From NCBI GenBank assembly GCA_033875255.1, contig JAWZSN010000041.1, positions 1 through 25,229 on the forward strand: DNA of 25,229 nt. The letters run 5' to 3'. The notes under the pieces are model-generated. The model was given only the letters and a program-made list of their open reading frames with translations. It was not told the DNA's origin and made no database searches. Position numbers and translations under genes: made by a program. The DNA comes from Marinimicrococcus sp033875255 (GTDB lineage Bacteria > Pseudomonadota > Alphaproteobacteria > Geminicoccales > Geminicoccaceae). Positions 7,574-14,491 of the stretch are shown piece by piece (the first letter of the stretch is position 1; every line of letters begins with the position of its first letter).

Positions 7574-9070
7574 TCAGGACGCCGGGGACGCGGCCGGGCG
7601 CGGCGGGGCAGAGAAGGACAGCGTGGGCTCCGGGCCCTGGCGGCGCAGAGCAGGCTCGCCGCGGCGCCTGGCGCTGGAGAGGGACTGGGCGCAGCCGACG
7701 CCGAGCACCACGGCATAGGTCAGGGCCACCGCCGGCATCTGCAGGCTGAAGTCCACGAGGCTGTGGAAGCTCACCGTCACCGTCACCGCGGCGGCGGTGA
7801 GCGGGAAGACCTGGTTGCGCCGGCGGGCGAACACGCCGCGCACGCACATGGAAAACAGCAGCACCGGGCCCACATAGAGCAGCACCGTGGCGGGGATCCC
7901 CAGCTCCACCGCGTGCTCGAGATAGGTGTTGTGGGCCATGTCGTAGACCACGGCGAAGCGCTCGTCGCGGTAGAGCTGGAAGACCTGCTCGAACGTGCCG
8001 TAGCCGTGCCCGGTCCAGGGCCGGTCGGCGATCATGTCGAGCGCCAGCAGATAGGCGGCGAGCCGGCTGCCGCGCTCGAGGTCGAGCTCGCTCGGCAGAT
8101 CGCCCAGCCGCTCGAGCGTCACCTGGCCGAAGGCCCAGAGCGCGCCGGATACCAGCAGCACCGCCGCCACCGCCACGCCGAGCTTCGCCTTAGGAGTGGG
8201 GTTGGCGGCCAGCACGATCAGCATGAGCATCGAGGCGATGCCGAGCAATGCGGTCAGCATGCCCGCGCGCGAGTTGGTGAGCAGCATGGCGGTCAAGAGC
8301 AGCAGCACCGCCAGCAGCAGCGGGCTGCGGCGCGCCACCAGCTTCTCCACGAGCTCGGCGGCGATGCGCTTGGCGTCGGCCTTGCTGCGCGCGTCGAGGA
8401 AGCTCTCGACGATCAGGCCCAGCCCCACCAGCAGGCCGATATTGGCATAGGTGGCGAAATTGTTGCGGTTGACGAAGGTGGAGGTGAGCGAGCCGCGGCC
8501 GGCCCACTTCTCCTCCCAGAGGATCATCTCCGCCCCGGTGAAGAACACCACCAGCCCGTAGGCCGCATAGAGTGCGGTCACCGCCAGCAGGAACTGCCAG
8601 AGCCGCCGCGCCCGCGTCCCGTCCTGGCCCAGCGCGTAGCCCAGCCAGAACGCCCCGCCATAGGCCAGCAGCCGCAGCAGCGCATCCGGCAGCGCGCCTG
8701 AGTCGGCCACCAGCAGCGGCGTCACCCCGAGCCCGTAATCCGCCGCCAGCGCCCAGACGTCATGCGGCGCCACCCCCGGCAGCAGCCCCACCAGCCACGC
8801 CTGCCCCTGCGCCCAGGCCCACGCCGCCACCAGCAGGAGGCACAGCGCCGCCACCTTCACCTGCCACGCCACCGCCAGCGCCGCCCGCCCCGAGGCCTGC
8901 CCCCAGCCCCACAGCGCGAGCCCCAGCCCCACCCCCACCGCCAGCAGATCCCACGCCCAGGGCAGGTTGCTGGCCAGCGGCAGCGGCGCCCAGACGAGGA
9001 GGGCCAGGAGGAGGAGGGCGGCGACGCTGTGAAGGAGGCCGGCGCCGTTGGCCGTGGCGGTCGATGGCAT
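7574..9070 (-). CDS. O-antigen ligase/polymerase family membrane protein (Wzy_C)
   Basis: A 498-residue polytopic membrane protein with about a dozen hydrophobic segments, of the O-antigen ligase / Wzy_C family. Members move an undecaprenyl-linked glycan to an acceptor (WaaL) or polymerise repeat units (Wzy) at the outer face of the inner membrane. Diagnostic stretches are STFVNRNNFATY (197-208), LLTNSRAGML (263-272), RPWTGHGYGTFEQVF (350-364) and the periplasmic-loop His in MAHNTYLEHAVELG (378-391). The ATG at 9070 is preceded by AGGAGAT 4 nt upstream. The Ala/Pro/Arg-rich C-terminal tail (about 455-498) is probably cytoplasmic. The gene is separated from the main polysaccharide operon by two small plus-strand genes and faces the IS5 element on its 3' side. 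Ligase versus polymerase cannot be decided from sequence; because the operon holds another Wzy-like gene (13118-14491), ligation is somewhat more likely. Confidence 0.88.
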   Translation of the reverse strand: MPSTATANGAGLLHSVAALLLLALLVWAPLPLASNLPWAWDLLAVGVGLGLALWGWGQASGRAALAVAWQVKVAALCLLLVAAWAWAQGQAWLVGLLPGVAPHDVWALAADYGLGVTPLLVADSGALPDALLRLLAYGGAFWLGYALGQDGTRARRLWQFLLAVTALYAAYGLVVFFTGAEMILWEEKWAGRGSLTSTFVNRNNFATYANIGLLVGLGLIVESFLDARSKADAKRIAAELVEKLVARRSPLLLAVLLLLTAMLLTNSRAGMLTALLGIASMLMLIVLAANPTPKAKLGVAVAAVLLVSGALWAFGQVTLERLGDLPSELDLERGSRLAAYLLALDMIADRPWTGHGYGTFEQVFQLYRDERFAVVYDMAHNTYLEHAVELGIPATVLLYVGPVLLFSMCVRGVFARRRNQVFPLTAAAVTVTVSFHSLVDFSLQMPAVALTYAVVLGVGCAQSLSSARRRGEPALRRQGPEPTLSFSAPPRPAASPAS

Positions 9071-9101
9071 GGGATCTCCTGTAGCTGGACGGCAGCGCCC
9101 T

Positions 9102-9140
9102 GCCCGCCGGCTGCGGTGTTTCGCCCGCCGGCTGCAGTGT
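9102..9140. repeat. Direct repeat pair, 21-bp period, upstream of the ligase gene
   Basis: GCCCGCCGGCTGCGGTGT (9102-9119) is repeated as GCCCGCCGGCTGCAGTGT (9123-9140): 17 of 18 positions match and the period is 21 bp, two helical turns. It lies 32-70 bp upstream of the ligase start codon. A weak minus-strand promoter match just beyond it (TTGCTC, 17 nt, TATCGG at 9147-9175, complement) would place the repeats at the start of the transcript. That fits a regulator-binding site but does not prove one. Confidence 0.55.
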
Positions 9141-9218
9141 CATCGACCGATAGGACGAAGCGGGCCCCGGAGCAATACGACGCGCTGCAGCCCGATGAAC
9201 ATCTAAGGATTATTTTCC

Positions 9219-9247
9219 TTGACGAGACATGCTACCTGGCGTATCGA
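9219..9247 (+). promoter_or_regulatory. Candidate sigma70-type promoter for the small paralogue pair
   Basis: TTGACG (9219-9224) and TATCGA (9242-9247) are 17 nt apart, in the only AT-rich patch of the divergent intergenic region. Transcription would start near 9255, about 25 nt before the chosen start codon of the first small gene. The -35 box is good (5 of 6) and the -10 box is mediocre. Confidence 0.45.
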
Positions 9248-9279
9248 TGCGCGATCCTCCACCGATGGAGAGCCAGCCG

Positions 9280-9639
9280 ATGTTCTATGGCAACGGCATG
9301 CACCCCCTCTTCGAGGGTTACGGCCCCCTGGCCTTCGATATCTGGATCTACGCCGGCAACGATCCCCTCGAGACCATCCTCGAGCCGGACTATTTCATGT
9401 CGGCCCAGAACAGGCTGAAGCCCGGCGATCTCATCCTTGCCGGCGGCACCCCGCGGCGCGGGCCTCCGTCAGGGCCGGACCGCACCGCGCGAACCGAGCG
9501 CGCCCTGGTGATGGTCACCGAAAGCCGCCGCGACCGCCTCGCCGTGGCCCTCGTGCAGAGCTTCGGCTGTGTCGAGGAGCTGGTGGCCGCCGCGAATCCC
9601 GAAGGCCCCGCCGCCCCCGCGTCCCGTCCCGGCGCCTGA
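9280..9639 (+). CDS. Small protein of unknown function, paralogue 1 of a tandem pair
   Basis: A 119-residue soluble-looking protein I cannot assign to a named family. The core has three blocks: FDIWIYAGNDPLETILEPDY (19-38), PGDLILAGGTP (48-58) and RALVMVTESRRDRLAVALVQ (74-93); the last 20 residues are Ala/Pro-rich. All three blocks recur in the same order and spacing in the next gene. The layout W-x-Y/F-x-x-x-D, then YF, then GDLI, then a closing beta pair vaguely resembles small beta-rich modules in phage or tail-associated proteins; this is a memory-based hint. I chose the ATG at 9280 over three upstream ATGs (9229, 9247, 9265) for two reasons. GGAGAG lies 7 nt before it, and the protein then aligns from its first residue with its neighbour. 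It lies on the opposite strand to every polysaccharide gene around it and is divergent from the ligase. Confidence 0.75.
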   Translation: MFYGNGMHPLFEGYGPLAFDIWIYAGNDPLETILEPDYFMSAQNRLKPGDLILAGGTPRRGPPSGPDRTARTERALVMVTESRRDRLAVALVQSFGCVEELVAAANPEGPAAPASRPGA

Positions 9640-9662
9640 ACCCCCGCGATCAGGAGACAACG

Positions 9663-10001
9663 ATGGTCATCAACCGCCACCAGCTCCGCGAGGCCTTCCA
9701 CGGCCAGGGCGACTACACGTTCGACGCCTGGACCTTCGCCGGCAGGGATTCCCTCGAGGCGATGCTGGCCCCGGGCTTCTTCAACGACATGCGCGGCATC
9801 CTCGCCGTGGGCGACCTCATCTATGCCGGCACCACCCCCTGCCGGACGCGCGAGCAGTACCTGCCCCAGCCGGTTCCGGTGCGCCGCGCCCTCCTCATGG
9901 TCCGCTCCATCGAGCGGGACGTGACGGTGCGGCTGGTGCAGGACTATGGCGGGCCGGACGATCCGGACGCGCCGATGGTCGGGAAGGGCAAGGCCAGATA
10001 A
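9663..10001 (+). CDS. Small protein of unknown function, paralogue 2 of a tandem pair
   Basis: A 112-residue protein, 23 nt downstream of its paralogue, with its own ribosome binding site (AGGAGA at 9651-9656, 6 nt before the ATG). The shared core is FDAWTFAGRDSLEAMLAPGF (20-39), VGDLIYAGTTP (49-59) and RALLMVRSIERDVTVRLVQ (75-93). About half of the residues in the first block and 8 of 10 in the GDLI block are identical to paralogue 1. The acidic and basic tail (PDDPDAPMVGKGKAR) differs from the Ala/Pro tail of the first protein. There is no signal peptide, membrane span or metal-binding cluster. The pair probably arose by tandem duplication and is co-transcribed, ending at the hairpin 6 nt downstream. 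Function is unknown; location alone suggests a link with surface glycan or envelope. Confidence 0.78.
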   Translation: MVINRHQLREAFHGQGDYTFDAWTFAGRDSLEAMLAPGFFNDMRGILAVGDLIYAGTTPCRTREQYLPQPVPVRRALLMVRSIERDVTVRLVQDYGGPDDPDAPMVGKGKAR

Positions 10002-10006
10002 GGCTG

Positions 10007-10044
10007 CGGCCGGCACAGCGCAGCTGCCGCCGCTGTGCCGGCCG
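10007..10044. terminator. Strong hairpin, probable bidirectional terminator
   Basis: CGGCCGGCACAGCG (10007-10020) and CGCTGTGCCGGCCG (10031-10044) form a perfect 14-bp stem with a 10-nt loop, between the convergent ends of the small gene pair and the methyltransferase. No run of T follows on either strand, so termination without help from Rho is not certain. The position, directly after a stop codon and between converging genes, supports the call. Confidence 0.65.
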
Positions 10045-10140
10045 TGCGGCATCGGTCTGCGTCCACCGCGACCGCATGCGGGAACTGGAAGAGCCGCCCC
10101 GCCCAGCATGGCGCCGGTGCGGGTGGTGGTGGTCATGGCG

Positions 10141-10776
10141 CTAGTTCTTCTTCGCCACCGCGAACATCGACCGCGCCAGCGCCGGAACGCGTCCCACCCG
10201 GTGGAACTCGATCCCGGAGAAGCCGGCCTCCTCCAGTAGCGCGCGGAGCGTCCTGAAGGACCAGAACTTGATGTGGCCGTGATCCCAGAGGGCGGTGAAA
10301 TGCCTGTCCATTCGCCCCGTCACCGCCAATGCGAGGTTCTTCCAATAGCCGTGATAGGGCGTCGAGATGATCGCCTGGCCGCCGGGCTCGACCAGATCGT
10401 AGAGGGTCTTCGCGTAGGTGCGTGGCGCGTAGACGTGCTCGACCACCTCGAGGCTCAGCACCACGGGGAAGCGCCCATACTTCTCTGCCAGCGGCTCGTA
10501 GGCTGAGCCGGTCTCGAGCCGGAGGTCGGGAAAGCTCGCCTTGGCCTGGCGGATGCCCTCTTCCGAAGGATCAACGCCGATCACCGCAAAGCCCCGGCCG
10601 GCCAGTTCCGCCGCGACCGAGCCATTGCCGCAGCCGAGATCGAACACACGGCGATCCTCACGGGGCAGCTCCAGGCGGTCCAGAAGCTCGCATACCTTCG
10701 GCATGAGGAACTGGTGTGCGTGACTCTGCGCCGCGCTTTCATACTTGTAGCCCGAGATATCAACGCCGGCAGCCAT
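10141..10776 (-). CDS. Class I SAM-dependent methyltransferase
   Basis: A 211-residue methyltransferase with the Rossmann-like fold of the UbiG/Methyltransf_11-25 group. Motif I is VFDLGCGNG (44-52), the acidic strand-2 loop is GVDPS (67-71), SLEVVEHV (108-115) is motif II, and LVEPGG (128-133) is motif III. A likely substrate-shaping segment follows (PYHGYWKNLALAVTGRMD, about 140-157). GGAGGG lies 7 nt before the ATG. It is the last gene of the long minus-strand polysaccharide run, 42 nt after the GT2 gene, and its 3' end faces the hairpin. Proteins of this form often methylate sugar hydroxyls or the non-reducing end of a glycan; that role is inferred from context only. Confidence 0.85.
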   Translation of the reverse strand: MAAGVDISGYKYESAAQSHAHQFLMPKVCELLDRLELPREDRRVFDLGCGNGSVAAELAGRGFAVIGVDPSEEGIRQAKASFPDLRLETGSAYEPLAEKYGRFPVVLSLEVVEHVYAPRTYAKTLYDLVEPGGQAIISTPYHGYWKNLALAVTGRMDRHFTALWDHGHIKFWSFRTLRALLEEAGFSGIEFHRVGRVPALARSMFAVAKKN

Positions 10777-10818
10777 CGCGGCGCCCTCCTGCGGTGATGT
10801 TGTAGGGAGACCGCCCGC

Positions 10819-11649
10819 TCATGCCTTCCGCCGCATCTCGTGGATCTTCGCGTCGACGAGGAAGCGGTACCAGAAGCCCTGCAGGAAGTGGAACACCAGC
10901 CCCGCTTTGCCGTCGAGGAAACCCAGCCGGAACACGTAACGGTAGAGCCAGTAGACGAAGGCGCGCAGGAACAGCGGTGAGCGGGCGTACAGGTTCTCCT
11001 TCATCCAGCGCCGCTGGCCCGCCTGCCCCGAAAGCTCGACCCCGCCGCGGGTCTCCTCGATCGCCAGCAGGTCGCGCACCTCCCGGTCGGCATAGCGGTT
11101 GTGCTTGTCGGTCCAGAAGGTCAGACCCTTGTGGTTCTCGTCGATGATGTCGTGCGCCAGCCGCTCCACCCGGCCGCCGTCCGTCACCATGTGCTCGTCC
11201 ATCCAGCGGCTCTCGCACCGCGCCCCTCCGTTGCGCCACACCCGCAGCAGCCAGGTGGGATAATACCCCCCGTGCCGGATCCACCGCCCCCAGAACCACA
11301 CCTGCCGCTTCACCAGCAGGCCCGTCACCTCGTCCGGCAGCGGCGGCAGCTTCGCCCGCAGCTCCTCAACCAGCTCCGGCGTCAGCCGCTCGTCCGCGTC
11401 CATCCGCATGACCCACGGCGTCTCGATCGGCAGGTTGTCGAGCGCCCAGTTGACCTGTGCGGCGTGATTCTCGAAGGGATGCTCGACGACGCTGCAGCCG
11501 GCCGCCAAGGCAAGCTCGCGCGTCCGGTCCGTGCTGCCGGAATCCACCACGAACACCCGCGCCTCCAGCGGCTTCAGGCTCGCCAGCAGCGCCGGGAGGT
11601 TGACTTCCTCGTTGAAGGTCAAGACGACCACGGAGAGCATCTTCGACAC
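10819..11649 (-). CDS. GT2-family glycosyltransferase (WaaE/KdtX-like)
   Basis: A 276-residue inverting glycosyltransferase of the GT-A fold. Seen: TFNEE (11-15), the nucleotide-binding VDSGSTDRT (35-43), and the metal-binding DADE (84-87), followed by the WFWGRWIRHGGYYP block (118-131) typical of the WaaE/KdtX subgroup, which adds a hexose to lipopolysaccharide core heptose. The C-terminal region (about 225-265) is rich in aromatic residues and probably lies on the membrane. The start is either GTG at 11649, 3 nt after the previous stop, or ATG at 11640; neither has a strong ribosome binding site. The family call is firm. The sugar and acceptor cannot be told, and a role in the repeat unit is equally possible. 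Confidence 0.88.
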   Translation of the reverse strand: MSKMLSVVVLTFNEEVNLPALLASLKPLEARVFVVDSGSTDRTRELALAAGCSVVEHPFENHAAQVNWALDNLPIETPWVMRMDADERLTPELVEELRAKLPPLPDEVTGLLVKRQVWFWGRWIRHGGYYPTWLLRVWRNGGARCESRWMDEHMVTDGGRVERLAHDIIDENHKGLTFWTDKHNRYADREVRDLLAIEETRGGVELSGQAGQRRWMKENLYARSPLFLRAFVYWLYRYVFRLGFLDGKAGLVFHFLQGFWYRFLVDAKIHEMRRKA

Positions 11650-11652
11650 CGC

Positions 11653-12804
11653 CTAATCCGTCATCACGCAGGGCGGCGGACTGCCGCCGCCCTGGACCCA
11701 TTCGTAGACCGAGGCCATGTCCCGGCCCACGCGCTTCCAACTGAAGCGTTCCTCCACCAGCCGGCGCCCTGCAGCGCCCATGGCCGCCCGCTCGGCGTCG
11801 GACATGCCGAAAAGCGCACGCAGCCCTTCCGCGATGGAGGGAGACTCCGGCTCCACCTTCAGTGCAGCCTTCTGCTCGAACCCCTCCGGCAGGTTGCAGT
11901 GCGGCGTCATGACGACAGGCAGGCCATAGCTCCACGCCTCGAGCACGGCCATTGGCAACCCCTCGCTGAAGGAAGGAAGAACGAAAGCGTCTGCCTCGCG
12001 AAACGCCCGATCCTTCTCCTCCCGGAACTTCGGTCCCGTCAGAAAGACCCTGCGCTCGAGGCCCAGTTCCTCCACCAACGCCTGCGTGGCTGCCATGTAG
12101 GCGGGATCACCCCACCCGCACACCTCCAGCTCCCACCCGCCATCCTGCGTCCCAAATCCTAGCGCCGCCCACGCCCTCAAGAGTTCGTGCACGCCCTTCT
12201 TGGCGTCGATCCGCCCGAGAAAGAGGAGCTTGCGCCTCTCGCGAGGCTCGCAGCGCCACTGCTGCACCGCAGGCAGGTCGACGCCGTTGGGGACAACGCA
12301 GACGGGGTTGCTCAGACCATACTGCCGCAGGGCCTTCGCCTCCCCCTCGTTCAGGGCACGAAGGCATGAGGCCCGCGCCAGGTGCTCGGCCTCGAACCAG
12401 CGGGATACTGCGCGCTTCTTCCAGGACGCTCTCTTCACGGCCCACGAGTCGAGCATGCCGCGCGGCGTAATCACATAGGGCCGACTGCTTCGCAAGTGCC
12501 ACTTCAGGCTGGCGAGCGATGGATACATCCAAAGTCCCTGCGCATCGACGACGTCAGGACGGATGTCTTGTAACCTCCGGGGGATGTCTGGCGCCCAGCC
12601 AAAGCTCCTCGGCCCCATCTGGCGGCACGGATGAACCCTTCTCCCCCAGTCGCGCCACGCCCCAGGAAACCGCCGGTCCCGGACGCCGAGCACGGACACG
12701 TCCACGGCGGATGTTCTTGTGAGCGCTCTGCCGAGGCCGGGGACGGAAAAAGAAAAGCCGCCGGATGCTTCAGAAAGATGCGCGGTGAGAAGAACAACCT
12801 TCAT
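11653..12804 (-). CDS. GT4-type glycosyltransferase
   Basis: A 383-residue retaining glycosyltransferase with the two-domain GT-B fold, expected to work at the cytoplasmic face of the inner membrane. The acceptor domain begins with MKVVLLTAHLSEASGGFSF and includes DAQGLW (87-92) and TPRGMLD (113-119), a signature of a GT4 subgroup. The donor domain has VPNGVD (171-176), FLGRIDAKKG (195-204) and the E-x7-E pair at Glu281 and Glu289 (EGLPMAVLE). I chose the ATG at 12804, which overlaps the previous stop as ATGA and starts with the canonical first beta strand. The longer open frame upstream is read-through of a different gene's antisense. Donor sugar not determinable. Confidence 0.88.
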   Translation of the reverse strand: MKVVLLTAHLSEASGGFSFSVPGLGRALTRTSAVDVSVLGVRDRRFPGAWRDWGRRVHPCRQMGPRSFGWAPDIPRRLQDIRPDVVDAQGLWMYPSLASLKWHLRSSRPYVITPRGMLDSWAVKRASWKKRAVSRWFEAEHLARASCLRALNEGEAKALRQYGLSNPVCVVPNGVDLPAVQQWRCEPRERRKLLFLGRIDAKKGVHELLRAWAALGFGTQDGGWELEVCGWGDPAYMAATQALVEELGLERRVFLTGPKFREEKDRAFREADAFVLPSFSEGLPMAVLEAWSYGLPVVMTPHCNLPEGFEQKAALKVEPESPSIAEGLRALFGMSDAERAAMGAAGRRLVEERFSWKRVGRDMASVYEWVQGGGSPPPCVMTD

Positions 12805-13121
12805 CGCCGCGCCAGCGCCCACAGAAGCGCACGGTCGAGCAGCGAGGGCTTGGGCGGCAGCGCTGCAAGCGCAGCCTCCGCAGCCTGCTCGAGCCTCTTT
12901 GCGAACCGCTCGGGCCCCCAATCGGCGATGATCTCCCGACTCGCCCGCCCCATTGCCTCGCGGTCCACGTCGCCGTGGGCCATAGGGTACATCAGGCCCG
13001 CCAGCTGCTCCGTATCATAGGGGTCGAAGCGATACCAAGCGAAGGCGACCTTCGTTGCCTTGCCGACTTGCGGTATCACGGATCGTGCACGACATGCGGT
13101 CGCGGAATTGAGCGCCCTCAT
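12801..13121 (-). pseudogene. C-terminal stump of a GT4-type glycosyltransferase
   Basis: Only 106 codons, of which about the last 65 look like the end of a GT4 glycosyltransferase: FDPYDTEQLAGLM, then MGRASREIIADWGPERFAKR and a closing helix. Such proteins are normally 350-420 residues long, so the acceptor domain, the nucleotide-sugar site and the E-x7-E motif are all missing. The first 25 or so residues (MRALNSATACRARSVIPQVG) are not typical of the family. Yet the frame is open and both ends still overlap their neighbours by ATGA (13118-13121 and 12801-12804), so it is probably still translated. It looks like the product of an internal deletion that kept translational coupling. Enzyme activity is very unlikely. 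Confidence 0.75.
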
Positions 13122-14491
13122 GGACTTGCATCTCTCGAGCTTGAGGCTGCTGCAGCTTCCATTTCATACACACCGTTAGCATGCCGTGAACGGTAAAATT
13201 CCTGGGAGCGCGGGCCTCCCACCGCTCCCACCCGCCGACCTTTCGCAGCGAACATCAGGACAGGGAGCGAAAATAATGCGATGTAGACCCAGCTCGACAC
13301 GAACCAGCTCGTGCTGTGTGTGATCGCATGAAGGGCGTCCTTCATCAGCACCAGGTAAAGATACTGAAACACAAACTCGCCCCGCGTCGCATGGTCGTAG
13401 CAGATCCGCATGAGCCTGGAGAAGCCGAAGAACACCAAGGCTCCGAAAAACCAGAACGACTGGAATGCGTCCGAGAATCCTGTCGGTGTCGTTCCAGTAT
13501 AGGGAATGTGGCTAAACGCATCATAAGCCGGCTCGGTGGTGGGTAACATCAGGGATCGCTTGAAACTTTCTCCGAGGAACTGCGCGGGCACATAAGCGAA
13601 GACGATGCGGTTCCAGTACACTGAGAAAAGCGAGAATCGCATGATTTCCTGAGAACCCGCAACATTCATGACAGCATTATAGACCTCTAGGTTTCTTGGA
13701 TTCTGTTCATTTGGCCGCGCTGCGTCAAGAAAATCGATCTCGGTTACATTTCTCCACGCCTCGTTCAGGCTGATGCCTTGGGTAAAGCGCTGCCCCGCAT
13801 TCGTCGCTGCCCTGTACTCCCCGATGGCATTGAATAAAATTGCAGCAACGGCGACGCCTGTAAGCAGCGCAGCGCGAGGAGGCGTCCACCTGCGGATGAA
13901 CCAGAGGCCGCCAGCGAGTATCACGCCGACCTCGACAGTAACACCGCGCCGACCACCGATGAGGATCGCTTCCGTGAAGAAGAGAAAATTCAATGCGGCA
14001 ACCACCAATGCGAACCGGCTGCGTGTTCTGAGGAACACCAGCCAAGCGAAGGCGAAGGCGAGCATCTGTGTGTTCGCGAAGAATTTGTAGACCGTGGCAA
14101 TCCCGCTCCACTGCGTCATTTCTAGAAGTTCCGGCGGCAAGCTGCGCAGACCGATCTGGAAGTAGGCGCCAAACACAGTGAGCGCAGCTGCCCCCATGAG
14201 GAGGCGTTTGTAGTCATACTCGAACTCGTTCCGCGCTGGGATGAGAACCCGCCGTCTCCACCCGAGCAGTATGGCAACGAAGCTCAGCAACATCATGGCC
14301 AGGGTGAGCGGCAGTGCTGACGGAGGCAGGCCAGAATAGTCGAGCAGCACCAGGAGTTGCGGAACGACCCAGCCGAGCATGGTGAGAGCGGCCAGGACGG
14401 GATAGAAATAAAATCGGGCTGGGTGGCGCAACGCCGAGAAGACGGTACCCGCACACAGAATCACCAGGGCGCCGAAGAGGACCCAGCTCAT
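13118..14491 (-). CDS. Wzy-like oligosaccharide repeat-unit polymerase
   Basis: A 457-residue integral membrane protein with about 10-12 hydrophobic segments and one large soluble loop (about residues 245-330, from EYRAATNAGQRFTQGIS through EAWRNVTEIDFLDA). This is the topology of O-antigen/exopolysaccharide polymerases, which join undecaprenyl-linked repeat units at the periplasmic face. A GGRRG motif (in LIGGRRGVTVEVGVIL) and the Arg-rich periplasmic loop are common in this group, but primary sequence is poorly conserved, so the call rests on topology and neighbours (flippase, glycosyltransferases). The ATG at 14491 overlaps the preceding stop (ATGA); a longer frame to 15106 has no support. 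Composition is somewhat less GC-rich than flanking genes, as is usual for wzy genes. The C-terminus after about 425 is hydrophilic. Confidence 0.75.
   Translation of the reverse strand: MSWVLFGALVILCAGTVFSALRHPARFYFYPVLAALTMLGWVVPQLLVLLDYSGLPPSALPLTLAMMLLSFVAILLGWRRRVLIPARNEFEYDYKRLLMGAAALTVFGAYFQIGLRSLPPELLEMTQWSGIATVYKFFANTQMLAFAFAWLVFLRTRSRFALVVAALNFLFFTEAILIGGRRGVTVEVGVILAGGLWFIRRWTPPRAALLTGVAVAAILFNAIGEYRAATNAGQRFTQGISLNEAWRNVTEIDFLDAARPNEQNPRNLEVYNAVMNVAGSQEIMRFSLFSVYWNRIVFAYVPAQFLGESFKRSLMLPTTEPAYDAFSHIPYTGTTPTGFSDAFQSFWFFGALVFFGFSRLMRICYDHATRGEFVFQYLYLVLMKDALHAITHSTSWFVSSWVYIALFSLPVLMFAAKGRRVGAVGGPRSQEFYRSRHANGVYEMEAAAASSSRDASP

Noticed and set aside
7487..8701. 404-codon plus-strand frame rich in His, Gln and Glu
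   Set aside because: Antisense of the Wzy_C ligase. Low-complexity composition is typical of the complement of a GC-rich membrane protein gene.
9102..9140. CRISPR or minisatellite
   Set aside because: Only two units with a 3-nt gap. There is no array, no spacer of useful size and no cas gene in the window.
11101..12162. 353-codon plus-strand frame
   Set aside because: Antisense of two glycosyltransferase genes that have clear motifs and coupled starts.
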